From Populus alba (Eukaryota > Streptophyta > Magnoliopsida > Malpighiales > Salicaceae), in the NCBI RefSeq assembly GCF_005239225.2, contig NC_133300.1:18527584-18591583 (forward strand): 64,000 nucleotides of DNA, in the 5' to 3' direction. The position numbers were made by a program, and so were the translations under genes. Under the pieces are notes generated by a model that made no database searches, was not told the origin of the DNA, and saw only the letters and a list, made by a program, of their open reading frames with translations. Shown one piece after another: positions 38,255-51,359 of the stretch (position 1 is its first letter; each line of letters begins with the position of its first letter).

Positions 38255-38740
38255 GACTTCTGTCCTTCATGATTTTTTTCTTTGAGTTTTTTAAAAATTC
38301 CTAAGAATTTACTTACCAAAATATTTGACCATTTTGAAGTTTCTTGGATGGGGAACAATTTTGAATGGATCCAAGTTTTTCTGTACTTATCGCTACACAT
38401 TTCTTAGCTGACACGATTCAAGTTGGACAACTTAATTACAAATTGGGTCAAAGGATAAAATTAAATTGAAGGATGGCAATCAGTGAGAATTGTAGGTTTT
38501 TTAGGAAGTGAGGAGTTATGACACGAGAAGTAATCAATTACATTAAGTGGGATTTTGCAGAAGTTAGCAACAAGAGAAGAGACAACTTCATGGATGGAAA
38601 AAGTCATCGAGGCAAAGTTATCGATGTATAATTTTGAAAAGGAAACGTTTCAGTGCAATAATCCAATTATTCCGAGATATATTAGCTTTTAATTTATACC
38701 TTCCTGCAATCTAAAACAGGACACGAACGGCCTTAAAAAA

Positions 38741-38889
38741 GGTTCATATGTTAAAATCATGTGTTTATTAACGGATAATAGTGTTAATAAATATATTCTT
38801 AGGATAGTTTTGAAGGGTGCATGTGCTAAAATCATGTGTTTATTAACAAATAAAAGTGTTAATAGATATGTTCTTAGGACAATTTTGAA
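38741..38889. repeat. 75-bp tandem duplication
   Basis: Two copies with AAAATCATGTGTTTATTAAC (38753 and 38829) lie upstream of copy 3. The remainder of 38255-39795 is AT-rich with no gene seen. Confidence 0.85.
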
Positions 38890-39795
38890 TATAAAAAGAA
38901 ATGTTATCTTTCTTCTTCTATTTCCATCTCTTGTCTTAGACACAAAAATATAACAAAAAAATTATTTCAATTAAAAAGTTTAAACTATTAGTTGAGACTG
39001 CAGGATATGATTTATATTATTTTCTAACACACTATTTCAAGTGAAAACATTTTAGATTTAAACTTACAAAGACATGCATTACGTTGTGTTATTAATTAGA
39101 AGAAAGAATTAAAGATGATGAAATTGAAATCATGGTTGTTTAGTCATCAAGCTCTAATATTATATTAAAAAATTAATTCAATCAAAAATTTTAAATTATT
39201 AGATAATATCTCAAAATATTATTTATATTATTCTTTAATATTCAGATGGAGGGAAAGCTAGTATTTTGGCATCTTAAAATTAAGAAAAGCATATGTATTG
39301 TTTAATGTTCTCTCTAATTATTTGAATATAAATTAAGTAAAGATATACAATGCGAACCCAAATTGATAAGATTGGTACTTGAGACATTTATTCGATAAAT
39401 TAATTATATTTTCTTGATAAATTAATTATATACACTGACGAAACTTAAATGAGCTTTTGCCCTTGACTAATTGATGTAATTATAATTTGGTGACTATGGG
39501 TTACGCTGCCAAGCTTATCCTAGTTAGTTTAATTTGATTTATTTTTTCTAAATAGACATGTCAATTTAACAACTTTATAAATATTATTTTTCAATCAGTT
39601 TTATGAATTTTCAGAATCTAATAAATGGATTTTTTTCCCATAGTTTCGAAGTGTAAACTTGGAATCGGAAAAAACAAAAAAACGAGTTTTTTCTTTTGTT
39701 ATAATTAATTTGAATTCAAGTTTCCAATGGCCTAAGCTTATGATTATGCGTGTAAAAGAGATCCGTTTCCAAGCCAAAGAGAAAAAGGTCCGTGG

Positions 39796-42700
39796 TGTTA
39801 AACTAATTGAGATCAAATACAAAACGGAGGCTAGAGTTCTGAATAATCTGTTTATTATGAATGCATGGTCTTAACCTAAATACAAATAAAGTATATATAG
39901 GTTAAACTGAAAGTACTATTCTACCCTTAATAAATAAGACAACATAAATATTATGTAACATCTCCCCTCAAACTCACGATGCGGCAGCTACAAGCATCGA
40001 GAGTTTGCCAACTAGAAAACAAAAACGAGATATGGAATGTGCCTTGGTAAAGAAATCTGCAATCTGCAATGAAGAAGGAACAAAAGGCAAAGTAATTGTT
40101 CCATGCTTGAGATGATGACGAGTAAGATGATAATCGATTTCAATGTGCTTAGTCCGCTCATGAAAAACCAAGTTGTGAGCAATCTGAATAGAACTCTGGT
40201 TGTCACAATACATAGGAGTAGGATGGGAAAAGGAAACTCTCATATCAGCAAGTAACCAACGTAACCAAATAATCTCTTTGGTAGTAGATGTCATAGCACG
40301 ATATTCTGCTTCGGTGAATGATTGAGAAACAATAGATTGTTTCTTGCTCTTCCAAGAAATAAAAGAATCACCTAAAAAGATACAAAACCCGGTAACAGAC
40401 TTACGATCTGTGGGATCACTACCATGATCAGCATCAGAGTATGCACGCAACTCCAAGGAAGAGGTGGATGAAAGTAAAAGACTTTGAAAAACTGTACCCC
40501 GAAGATATCGCAAAATACGAAGAACAGCTGCCCAGTGAACAGTAGTAGGAGAAGCAACAAACTGACTAACAACATGAACAGCATATGCAATATCTGGACG
40601 AGTAATTGTGAGATATACCAAACTCCCAACAATAGTGCGGTATAAAGTAGGATCTATCAAAGGTAAACCATCAGAAGAAGAGTACCTTGCGTTAACCTCA
40701 ATAGGAGTATCCACAGTCTTGTTATCAGTAAGTCTAGCCCGCTCAAGAATATCTGCAACATATTTCGACTGAGAAAGAAGGTAACCTCTAGGTGAGTATG
40801 CTACCTCAATACCCAAGAAATATCTAAGATAACCCAAATCCTTCATCTCAAATCGTCTAGCCAATTCTGTCTTCAAAACTGAAATACCATCAATGTCATC
40901 ACCAGTAATAATCATGTCATCAACATATAAAGACAGAATGATACGACCTGCATCAGTGCACTTAATAAAAAGAGCAGAATCATGACTGCTAGAAACAAAG
41001 CCAAGTGACGAGATCACAATAGAGAATTTCTCAAACCAAGCACGGGGTGCTTGTTTGAGACCATATAATGCTTTCTTAAGCTTACAAACATATCCAGAGT
41101 CATGTGAAATACCAGAAGGGGGTGCCATATAAACTTCTTCTTGAAGATTTCCATTCAAGAAGGCATTTTTAACATCAAGTTGAGAAATATGCCATTGACG
41201 AATCGAAGCTACAGCAATAAGAGTACGAATAGTAGTCATTTTTGCAACCGGAGCAAATGTCTCCTCAAAGTCCATACCATACTGTTGAGAGTATCCTTTG
41301 GCAACCAACCTAGCTTTATATCGCTCAATAGACCCATCAGAATTAGTCTTGATCTTATACACCCAACGACAACCAACAACACTCTTACCAGGAGGTAGAG
41401 GAACCAGATCCCAAGTATCTGTCTTATGCAAAGCAGAAAGTTCCTCATCCATAGCTTGCTGCCAAAGCGGATCAAGAATTGCCTCTTTATAGGAAGAGGG
41501 CTCAACAAGACAATGAATAGAGGCTAAAAAGGAAGTAAATGATGAAGAATAACAAGAATAAGCAAAATCTAGTAGTTTTGTGGACTTATGAATACGGATG
41601 GACTGACGTGGAGGTGGATCCACAATCTCAGATGAAGCTTTAGGGGTTGTAGATGAGAATAGAGCTTCAGGTGTGCCAGAGAGTAAAGTACCAGTACCTG
41701 CAGAGTTATGAGTACAAATTGATCGAACATGGGGAGAGCTATCATTACCAGAATCCTCAGAAAATGGATCTATACTAATAAGAACAGATTTAGTCAGGCT
41801 ATGAGTAGTGGATGAAATAGAAAAGAAAGGTATATGCTCAAGGAAGACAACATGACGAGACACATAAAGTTTCTGAGTTATTGGATCAAAACAACGATAA
41901 CCCTTTTTACCTTCACCATAGCCCAAAAAGACACAAATAGCGGATCGAGAGGATAGCTTACTTCGTTCTACATGAGGACGAAGAACGAAACAAGTACAAC
42001 CAAAGACTTTAAATGAGGAATAATCAGGGACATACCCATATAACTTTTCAAAAGGAGATAGACCCGAATTATGAGAAGATGGAATTGTATTAATCAAGCT
42101 TACAACAGTAAGAACAACTTCTCCCCAAAACTCACTAGGAACAAAAGCAGACAACAAGAGAGAATGAGCAGTTTTGATAATGTGCCTATGTTTTCTTTCA
42201 GCAACACCATTTTGCTCAGGAGTATCTGTACATGAAGTTTGGTGGATAGTTCCATCTAGGGCAAGCAATTGGAAAAATTTATTAGAAGTGTATTCCCCAC
42301 CCAAATCACACCTAAAGCATTTGTTCACAGTAGAATATTGAGTTTTGATAAAAGCTCGAAAAGCTGCATATATCTCAAAGAATTCAGAACGATGTTTCAT
42401 TAAATAAACCCAACAATAACGAGTATGATCATCAATAAAAGAGACATAATATCGAGACCCTCCTTTTGTGGCAATAGGAGAAGGTCCCCATACATCAAAA
42501 TGAATCAAATCAAATGGTGAAGAAGAAACAGAAATACTTCGATTAAAAGGTAAGGCGGAAAATTTTGCCAATTTACATCCACTACAATCAGAAATGTCAC
42601 AAGTTTTCAAATTTCCTAAAGCTCCTGTGGATGCCAAAAATCTCAAACGAGAAGACGAAACATGACCTAGACGGGAATGCCATAAATAAAAACTAGAAGA

Positions 42701-44603
42701 TGAAATACTCAAACGAAAGGAAGACAAATCAACGGTAGTAGTAGCAGCGGCAACTGACACTTTTAACTCATCCAAAATATATAGTCCATTCTCCCTACGA
42801 CCTGTCCCAATCAGCTTCTGAGACTGCAGATCCTGTATACAACAAAAGGAACCAGAAAACATGACTAAATAATCACAAGAATCACATATTTGACCAACAG
42901 ACGCAAGATTCAATTTGAGTTGTGGAATAAGATAAACATTAGGGAGAGACATGTGAGGTGTGACAACAGAACCAACACCTGCTAAGGGCATTTGAGTGCC
43001 ATCAGCAGTCATAACATGAATGGAGGAAAAAGGGGATACAGAGGTAAAAGATGAGGAATCTGGAGACATATGATGGGAAGCACCAGAATCCAAGACCCAT
43101 TCAGAATGTGACATATTTGAGGAACTATGAGGCAACTGACCTATGGAAGAAGAAGCGGACATTGCTTGTGGCTACAACGAGAGAAACTTCTGAAATTGCT
43201 CAGCCAAAATATTAGGATCAGTAATAGAACCTGGGGAAGCTACTGCTGCAGTATTGTGGTGTTGTGGTTTATAATCCTAAGGTGGTCTATGAGCATTAGA
43301 TTGTGACTGATTGCCAGACTTCCAAGCTTGATTCTGCTGTCTCAACTTAGGACACTGAGCCTTCCAATGACCTTTCTGCTTACAGAAACTGCACTCATCG
43401 AAGCCAACCCTTGTGTAAGGCTTATTCTGATGATTAGAAAATGGCTTAGAAGGCACTGCTAATACTGAAGGATTTGAAGAAGAAAGAATTCTCTTTTCAG
43501 AATAAGATTGAAGACGTATTTCTTCAGCCAATAACTCACTAACAACAGAGTCAACAGAAGGCAGTGGAGAACGATGCAGAATTGAACCTCTAAGTCCTTC
43601 GAAATCACTGCGAAGTGCTGTTAAAAACTATACCAATCGTTGCTGCTCTCTACGCTCAATATAGGCACCACATGCCTTTAATTCTGCCGATTCTGTAAGA
43701 GCCAATTGATCCCAAAGATCTGTCATAGCGGAATAAAACTCTTGGATACTCATATTCTTCTGATGAAGAGCTCGTATATCATTCTCTAATTGATACTGTT
43801 TTGTAAAATTTGATTGTGTGAATAACCTTTGTAGATGATCCCAAACCTCTTTTGTTGTCTCATACTTCGCCAACTGCATCCCTATCGAATGCTCAACAGA
43901 ATTGTTGATCCAAGTAATAATCTTTGCATTATTTGCTTCCCATGTATCTATCAAAACAGCATCTCCCTCCTCAACATTCTTAGGTATCATATAAGTCCCA
44001 CTAACATACCCCCACATCTTCTTACCCTTAAGGAAATTTCTCATCACATAACTCCAATACGAATAATTCTTCCCATCTAACCTCACACTCACAGACTGAA
44101 GTGAATCATCTCTTTCAATAGCCATAATCAGCAATCACAAATAACCAGAATGCAAAAGCAGCGGAAACAAAATACTAAATTGCAGAAACTAAACAAATCT
44201 CTTCTTGAAATTATACGATTACTCCAAAACACAAAACAAATTTGCAAAAACTGAACGCAAATACCAAATTGCAGATGCTGAAGGGAAGACGAAATACCAA
44301 AATAATTGCAAAAACTGTCGAAATACCACAATAATTGCAAAAACTGTCGAAATACCTAATTTTGCATAAACGGAAGACAAAATATCACTCCAAAAAATTG
44401 GGATTAAGCCTCGTTCCATAAAACGAGCTCTGATATCATGTTAAACTAATTGAGATCAAATACAAAACGGAGGCTAGAGTTCTGAATAATCTGTTTATTA
44501 TGAATGCATGGTCTTAACCTAAATACAAATAAAGTATATATAGGTTAAACTGAAAGTACTATTCTACCCTTAATAAATAAGACAACATAAATATTATTTA
44601 ACA
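39796..44603 (-). mobile_element. Ty1/Copia retrotransposon (4808 bp), TSD CGTGG
   Basis: Complete element inserted in the upstream region of patatin copy 3, transcribed on the minus strand. LTRs of 165 bp lie at 39796-39960 and 44439-44603, start TGTTAAAC and end TAACA. They differ at one position (ATGTAACA against ATTTAACA), which means a young insertion. CGTGG flanks it at 39791-39795 and 44604-44608. Next to the 5' LTR (44438 leftward) the minus strand reads TGATATCAGAGC, a primer site for initiator methionine tRNA with one mismatch. Next to the 3' LTR is a polypurine tract, TTTGAGGGGAGA (39961-39972). Each LTR has a TATATATA box. Confidence 0.97.
39974..44125 (-). pseudogene. Copia Gag-Pol polyprotein with three in-frame TAG codons
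   Basis: One reading frame of 1384 codons from ATG 44125 to TGA 39974-39976, broken only by TAG at 43628-43630, 43277-43279 and 43172-43174. Domains in order are Gag (44125 to about 43280), whose zinc knuckle follows C-x2-C-x4-H-x4-C near 43352-43396; protease, with DSGA near 43090; integrase, with an HHCC zinc finger starting WHSRLGH near 42661-42683, then the FIDDHTRY region and the PEQNGVAERKH segment near 42180-42210; reverse transcriptase, with YVDD near 40917-40930; and RNase H, with SDADHGSDP near 40415-40440. The order integrase before reverse transcriptase defines Copia. The long 3' part (1062 codons) is fully open. The element is probably non-autonomous now unless the TAG codons are read through. 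Confidence 0.92.
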
Positions 44604-44608
44604 CGTGG

Positions 44609-45127
44609 AACCAGAAAAGCAGGCCAAGCTGTATTGCTCGTTTCCAAGCTATATACCATTGAAATCACCTTCTAGGACAGGAGCTCGGATTTTTAGTAGC
44701 TTTGTGTGTGAATGAGCCTAGAGAACAAAGGACCAAGCTGCATGATTGTGGAGGACACGTCTGAAGATTCAGTGCGAGCGAACAGCCCGCGAGCGGTGTC
44801 CGAATCTAGACAGAAAGCCTGCGAGTGTTTAGTCTTCAAGTCCACGTAACGAGCCAACCTTCCCCTTCGTCATCAGTATATGCAATGGCTGCTTCATGAC
44901 ACGTGTCTTAGCCATGAATATATTAATAATGCATTGAAGGAAAATTAATTTGATTATCACACTTAGAATGTGTGCGTGTGTTTATCAATTTGATCATTGC
45001 GACTTTTTCATTATACACCGTCACCTTCCAAGCTTCATTTGTTTGCGTCTGTAGAACATCTTCCCAAATTCCATACATACCATGCCTAAATTTCAATGAA
45101 ATAACATTAATTATTTGGAATTCAATC

Positions 45128-45168
<41 letters not shown>

Positions 45169-45960
45169 CAATTGTATTTGAATCAAGAGGAGAGAGTCTA
45201 TATTATTTTCTATTATTATGTTTTAATCTTAATAAGAATGGGAATATATAATGAATTGATTGAATATTTCTTAAGATCTTCACCATTCTCCCAACGACTT
45301 TTTGTTTATGAAATTAAATTGCAAATTTATGATTCAATCTAACAATACCATTCAAAAAGATTAATTTATGTTTTTGTTTGAATTAGAATATTAATTTTGA
45401 CTATTATTCTAATACATCATCATTTTTATATATATTTTTTTTATTAAGGGACACGCAGCCTCTTACCAATTGAATTTCACGTGTTTTAATATAATGTTTT
45501 ATTTTATTTTAATCAAAGCATATCAACTCAACGTGATTAGTGACAAGAAAGAGCAACAAATTACTAAAGAAATATTTTCAATACATTGGGGATGAATGGT
45601 CGAAGTTGGACCTATATTGATTGTTAACCCTAAAATCAATTCGATATGTTGCATCACCTAATCATTCTAAACTACAAGTCAGCCTCAACTGCAAGTCTTT
45701 CCATATATATTATTCTTTTCGGTGAACTCGCTTCTGGTTTTCTAATTGCTTGGGCAAGGAAAAGGCAACACCTACGTATGATTCAAATGTCTATATCAAC
45801 TTTTCCATGCTAACTTACCCAAATGAAAAAAAAAAAAAAAAAACAAAAACAAAACAAAAAGTCCCACACGTTTGCTGCAAAAGATTTGAAGGATGCCTCA
45901 ATCACTTCCCTAGGACCTTCCCACAACCCGGCTACATTAAAATTCGGCTTTCGGAATATA
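44609..45960. other. Continuation of patatin unit 3 upstream block
   Basis: Resumes the homology interrupted by Copia: 44650-44740 and 44891-44945 match 20741-20915, and 45450-45790 matches the block at 10404 and 32409. A 150-bp foreign-looking segment sits at 44741-44890 and a (TA)n microsatellite at 45130-45165. No gene is seen. Confidence 0.6.
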
Positions 45961-46870
45961 AATAATATTAAATAGCCGTAATAAAATAAGTTTATACTAG
46001 TTGTATGCGCATGTAAGTTTATCCTAGTTGTATGCGCATGCTATGCTAAGGGGTACCTACATGTTTTCAGAGCTCGGGAAATTCTGTGGCATATTGTTAT
46101 TAAATCTAAAAGTATAGTTGCTTTGAATTTTGTTTCTTAAGAATACGTTTTTTTATCAAGCGTATCTCTTATTTATTTTAACCAACATAATATTCTTGAT
46201 TGGAAGCATTCTTTTTTGCTTAAAAAAATTATAATTGTTAAAATAAGTTAAAAAAATATCAAAATAGTATGTTTATATTTTGTGTGATTGAAAGATAAAA
46301 AAAAATCATAAATATGATAAAATTATGTTACAAATCTATTTAAACATTTTGATAATCAACAACTGAATTTTCATATATATATTTGTTATCTATAGTTACC
46401 CATTTTGGGGCCCTACATAAACAAAAAATTTAAAACAACGAAAAAGAGAAATTAAATACAAAAAAAATAAAAAATAAAAAGTGTTGGAAGAATATATATA
46501 TATAAGAGTATAACAAAACACCTAAGAAATTATTGAAGATTAGCTAAGGAAGATCAAATATACAAGATAAAAACAAAAAACAAAAAAAAGTTGACAATGT
46601 ATTTTTAACCAATGAAGGCTCTATTAACAAAGAAAAATCAATTTGAGGAGGAAAATTTAAAATTAAATGTTTAAGGACTCAGTTGGAATTCAAGATTTAT
46701 TTGAATGTATTAAGGGCTTAATTGCAAGAAAAATTGATTTTTAAAAGTTAATTTAGGTTTTAATTATAGGAAATTAAAGTCCTGGGGTTGAATTGTAATT
46801 TTTAGAAGTTAGTTTAGTCAGGTAAGAAGGTTAATTGCATAAATATTAAAGTTTAATGAGCAATTAAAAA
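45705..46870. repeat. Block repeated at 52110-52830, with LTR U3-like part
   Basis: GGTGAACTCGCTTCTGGTTTT through AACACCTACGTATGATTC, then (from 46233) AAAATAAGTTAAAAAAATATC, then GTTACCCATTTTGGGG (46396) and U3-like text. The same order occurs at 52110-52830, but 45790-46232 is missing there. The part from about 46385 resembles the start of the solo-LTR family (GTAACCCATTTTTGGG, GGGCTTAATTGC) and is probably an old U3. Positions 46871-47640 are AT-rich with no gene. Confidence 0.65.
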
Positions 46871-47887
46871 TTTGATTGAAAAAATCGAAAATTAAGGATC
46901 AAACTGGAAAAACCAAGTGAATATAGAGGCTGAAATTGATAAAATCAGAATTCGAGTTATAAAAAAAAAAATTAATGATCAATTAAGGGTTAAAATTCAC
47001 AAATTTAGAACTATATAAGCTTGGATCTTTCAATAAGGATTTAATCTTGGATTTTCTTTTTAATTTTATCATTATTTGAATTAATTAAAATCTTTAATTT
47101 GGCTGCTTTTTACAATTTATAAGTTCTTGTTTTCTAAAATCATGTAATTTTAACTAATTTAACTTTAATTTATAATTTAATTAAGCCATTAATTGACTTT
47201 TTAAAATTGATTAGAATTATTAGAAAGACACGTTGTTTTGATAATTTTCTATTTTTTGAAATATATAAAACAATAAGGACAAAAAATTGAGTTATGATAA
47301 TTTATTTCAATTTAATCCTCGAAATTGTTTTTACCTAGATTTTTTTTTTCAATTTTAATTACCCTTTTACATTATTTACAACGATCAAGTTTTAGTAGCT
47401 ATTTTTTCAAAACCACTTCAAAGTTCGTATAATATAGCAATTAGGTTATTTTGATAAAATGGATTTGAGTATTGATGACAATAAAATGAATTTAAAAGAA
47501 TATCTATCTATCTCTCTATCTATGTTATTGAAGACACCTGAAACTTAATCAGGTTGATGAACGGATTATTCCATGCTTAAAGGATTCAAATCCTAGAGAA
47601 CATAAATAAGATTTTTTTTTTTTAATGAATATACAAATCCATATATGAGTGATTTGTTTAAAAATTGACAGAGGAGAAACTTTATCAAGTGGTTCTTGTT
47701 TTTTCCCTAAGAAACAGTACTGGGTAATTACTGAATACTATTAAAATAATCAATCCAAGAAATAAAAATCAGCTTTTACTGGAAAAACAAAATTCTGGTT
47801 GAATTCTATGATTCATTATTCAAGGTATGAAACAATTACATTTTGTATGTGTTGAAAAAAAAAATCATAAATCTGGATTCCTTTCGC

Positions 47888-47922
47888 AACAGCTGACTTC
47901 GCTGCACGAAAAGGCATCTTTA
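47888..47922. repeat. Local duplicate of patatin copy 4 last-exon segment
   Basis: CAACAGCTGACTTCGCTGC at about 47888 repeats the sequence at about 47972-47990 inside the last exon. It is specific to this copy. Confidence 0.8.
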
Positions 47923-47939
47923 TTTTACAAAGTAAACAA

Positions 47940-49850
47940 TTAAGTACAACTATGTCTACCACTGTTATTTCCAACAGCTGACTTCGCTGCCCGAAGATGC
48001 TTCTCCCTCGAGAGTAATTTAGCCAACCTACACCGACAAAACAAAAACCTTAAGAAATAAATAAATAAAAGAATAATCAAGATGAAACAAAGAGTATTAT
48101 TTCATTCATTTATACTTTCTGAGAGCCTCTTCATTAGTCATCTTATTGACAGGTTCAAAGACTCCAGTAGCCAAATTCACCCTTGAAACTGGCTTCTTCA
48201 ACAATTCCTCGCCCACTTTCACAAGATTCTCCAAGTTCTCTTTCGTGCCAACATCCACAGATGAAAGTGTTCCGGTCAATGTGTCATCCTGCATTGGTTT
48301 TTCACACGTATTATAAAGTTAGATTTCCCCACTTTGCTTCATGAATAAATACATTGGATGACAACAATTAGCATGGTAAATAAGCACCTGAATTCGAAGA
48401 TAATTTTCCTCTGAGTTGAGGGCTTGAAAAACAGTGGAAATATGAAAATCAACCATGTCAGCACTAGCTTGTGTAAACACATCCACTAATGGAGTAGAAT
48501 TATCACTAGTCAACCATCCTAAGATACCCCACTTGGCTGCTTCATCTGCGTCATACTTTCCTTCTGATTTTGCTGTACCAGTGCCCAGCGACAGGACTAG
48601 AAATCGGCCATATTCCATTGCGTTTATACGGAAAAAGTCAGGACTCTCCCGATTGATTGCTTTTGAAACTTCACTTATGGCAACTAAAGTCTGATCAAAT
48701 TCCAAAAAGAAATGAATGATATAAGATTCCTTAGGTAAGTAATATTAAGTTATGAAATTTCAAGATGCTGAGGAAATCATAAACATACTGGATTGTTTGC
48801 TGCCACACCACCATCAATAAGATTAAATTCTCTAACTTTGCCTGATGGATCTTTGGTTTCAAAATAATGGGCAGGGAGATAAGTCGGGGCAGCTGATGTT
48901 CCAATGCATATATCGGACAGAAGGGCATCCGTTGATGGGTTATTCTTCACCTTATAGCTAAGATAGTTGGCTGGAGGCGCTTGATGTCAAAAGTTGGGAT
49001 CACAATATTTGTCAATGTCTGGTGCAACCGTGTATCTCCCAACTTTTCCTTGACAATACTATGCAAGAAGTTGCCATCATACTTTGGCCCTCTCAAAGTG
49101 TTTACCAGATTTGCAACTGAAGAAAATGGAGAGCTATTGGCAGACAGTACTTAAATTAGTATCTTGATAAATAAAAATTAGTTATAATGAAATAATTCAT
49201 CATCAGCATTACTTATTACCTGTCTTGAGGAAATATTTTAGGGCAGTTCTCAAGGTAGAATTCATTAATGTCTTTAGCTGCGAACAAAGGGCGGTTTTGC
49301 TTATTCGGTGCAGCTAGCATAGCCGTCACGAGGCCGCCAGTGCTAGTCCCTGAAATCACATCAAAGTAGTCTGCAAGCCTTGCATCGGCACCATCCAGCT
49401 TCTGTAAATTTGAGAAGAAAAACTACTCAGTGATACATGCTGGAGATAAAACTTAAGCAAATACATTAAAGCCCGAAGGAGGCAAAAATAATAAACCCAT
49501 AGGGTCAGAGAAAAACATATACAAAATAAACGAACATTACAATTCTATATATATACACCGATGCACGTCCAACTATTAAGTGCTAAACTTAGGTCATGCT
49601 TTCAACTTAATTTCTTTTTCTGAGCCCAGAAACACAAGCATGTAAGATCTTGCATTTCTATTTGACATGCATTAGTATACGTGTTAAAAGAGCCCTGTTT
49701 CTTTTCTACCTGAAGCTCAGACTCTAAAAAGGCAAGGATAGTTCCTGGTATAATGCCTCTTATTCCACCTCCATCGATGCTAAGGACAGTGATTTGGTTT
49801 CCATGAGCTGGACGTTGAAGAGGAGATCTTGGAGTTTGCATATTAACCAT
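47940..49850 (-). pseudogene. Patatin-like acyl hydrolase, copy 4, frameshifted
   Basis: Exons on the minus strand: 49850-49710, 49401-49220, 49133-48789, 48690-48388, 48288-48116 and 48027 to about 47940. Exons 1, 2, 4 and 5 have the canonical lengths and the splice sites are intact. DGGGIRG and GTSTGG are present. Exon 3 is 345 nt instead of 349: relative to copy 3, 4 bp are missing at about 48960. This shifts the frame and gives a TGA at 48947-48949, before the DGG dyad motif, so the catalytic aspartate is lost. In the last exon a single-base deletion removes the usual TAA and the frame runs on to 47940-47942. The N-terminal tail differs ([17 protein letters not shown]). An alternative is a sequencing error in exon 3, but two independent lesions favour a real pseudogene. 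Confidence 0.88.
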
Positions 49851-50014
49851 ATTGATAAACAAATGCTAAAAATGTAAAGAGGGAATCAAGAGACCTATAA
49901 GTGGAAGAATTAGAGAGATTTAGCCTAAACTTTCTGAGAGCTTGGGAGATAGCTAGTATACTCAAATGTAGTTCAGTGTTGAAGGCTTGCAATCTCCCAA
50001 GGGGATTGTGGAGT

Positions 50015-50022
50015 TATTTATA
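50015..50022 (-). promoter_or_regulatory. TATA box of patatin copy 4
   Basis: TATAAATA on the minus strand, 165 bp upstream of the ATG at 49850. Confidence 0.75.
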
Positions 50023-50936
50023 GACTTCTAGTCCTTCATGGAGTTTGGCATTTTCAACAAATTTCTAACATTTTAATCACCCAAATTTGACCATTTTGAA
50101 GTTTCTTGGACAGGGAGCAATTTTGAATCGATCTAAATTTTCTTTACTTGTAACTAAACAGTTCTGAGCTGACACGGTTCAAGTTGGACCACTTACAAAT
50201 TGGATCCAAAAAGGTACCATTGAAAGTCCCAAATTCACAAATAAAAGAAAGATGACACTAAAATTGGAATGGTAGGTATTTTGGTGGCGGAAAGTAAACT
50301 AAATTAGTTGATGAATACCATCAATGCAATTGGTTGGATTTGAACAAGTTATTTTCCCCAATTTTAGGGTCTTCCTAATGACCAATAAGGTTTAGGTTTA
50401 TGCATTCTTTTGGTTCAAGTAACATGAAATCGTGTACATATGAGATGACTAGCAATCAATGATTTAGAAACATTGGGATTTTACAGAACTTATACCTAAG
50501 GCACCGACGAGTTCATGTCTGAAAAGAACACTGGTTGGTAATATGTACGATTTTCCGAAGGAAATATTGGAGTCCACGATGACGGAGGAGAATCCAGAGC
50601 TGATTAGCATTTAACACAACATAACATGTATAAAAATTGAAGAAACACGTGTTGGAAAATGTTGCAATATGGAAGTTTCGCCTTGACCATGGATAATAGG
50701 CTTGAGATAAAACCAGAATGAATAATCTTCAAGAATAGAAAGAAAGACATAGATTCTAGTAACCAGATGCTGTTATTAAGATTGATATAATAACGTACCA
50801 TAGCTATATAATCTTGAAAGATTGGTTATTAAATTATTATACGAGGTTTCTTGAATAATTTTAAATTATTTTCGAATATTTCATCTGCTTTGAGGGATCA
50901 CATGTACATGGTTTGGGAAAGTTTTATATCTGATTA

Positions 50937-51359
50937 ATGTTATCCTCGAGTTTTAAATTTTTCATGATAATAATGCATCTTGTCCTTGTGTTTTTCATGC
51001 TAGTATATCCTTATCATTTGAATTTCCAGTTCAAATCCTTGTCAAGGAATAATGATGAAGTTTCCATGCATGAAAATTGTTTGTTATTTCTTACAAAACA
51101 AAAGGACACGCGATGGTCAAAATCTTGTTCCCAGCAGCCTCACAGAAGGATAGGGTTCGAGGTCTCAAAGACAGAAACGCTAGCTTACGATATCAAAAGC
51201 TGTCAATGGATCAAATCGAAGACTGATTTGTTGGAAATTAATATATCCAAACCAGATAACAAGATTGGCCAATCGTCATCCCTGTACAATACGCATGCAG
51301 TTGCATTAAAAATTCAGCAAATAAAAGAGCTCAGAACTAGGAAAGTGGTAATTAATTAA
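50937..51359 (+). other. Conserved open stretch of unknown nature (copy C)
   Basis: 140 codons. The middle (about 51055-51200) aligns in frame with copies A and B around KDTRWSK and QPHRRIGFEVSK, while both ends differ. It lies 1.1 kb upstream of patatin copy 4. The product is unrecognised. The rest of 50023-52100 is AT-rich upstream sequence with no gene seen, and 51690-51890 repeats 35390-35620. Confidence 0.3.
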
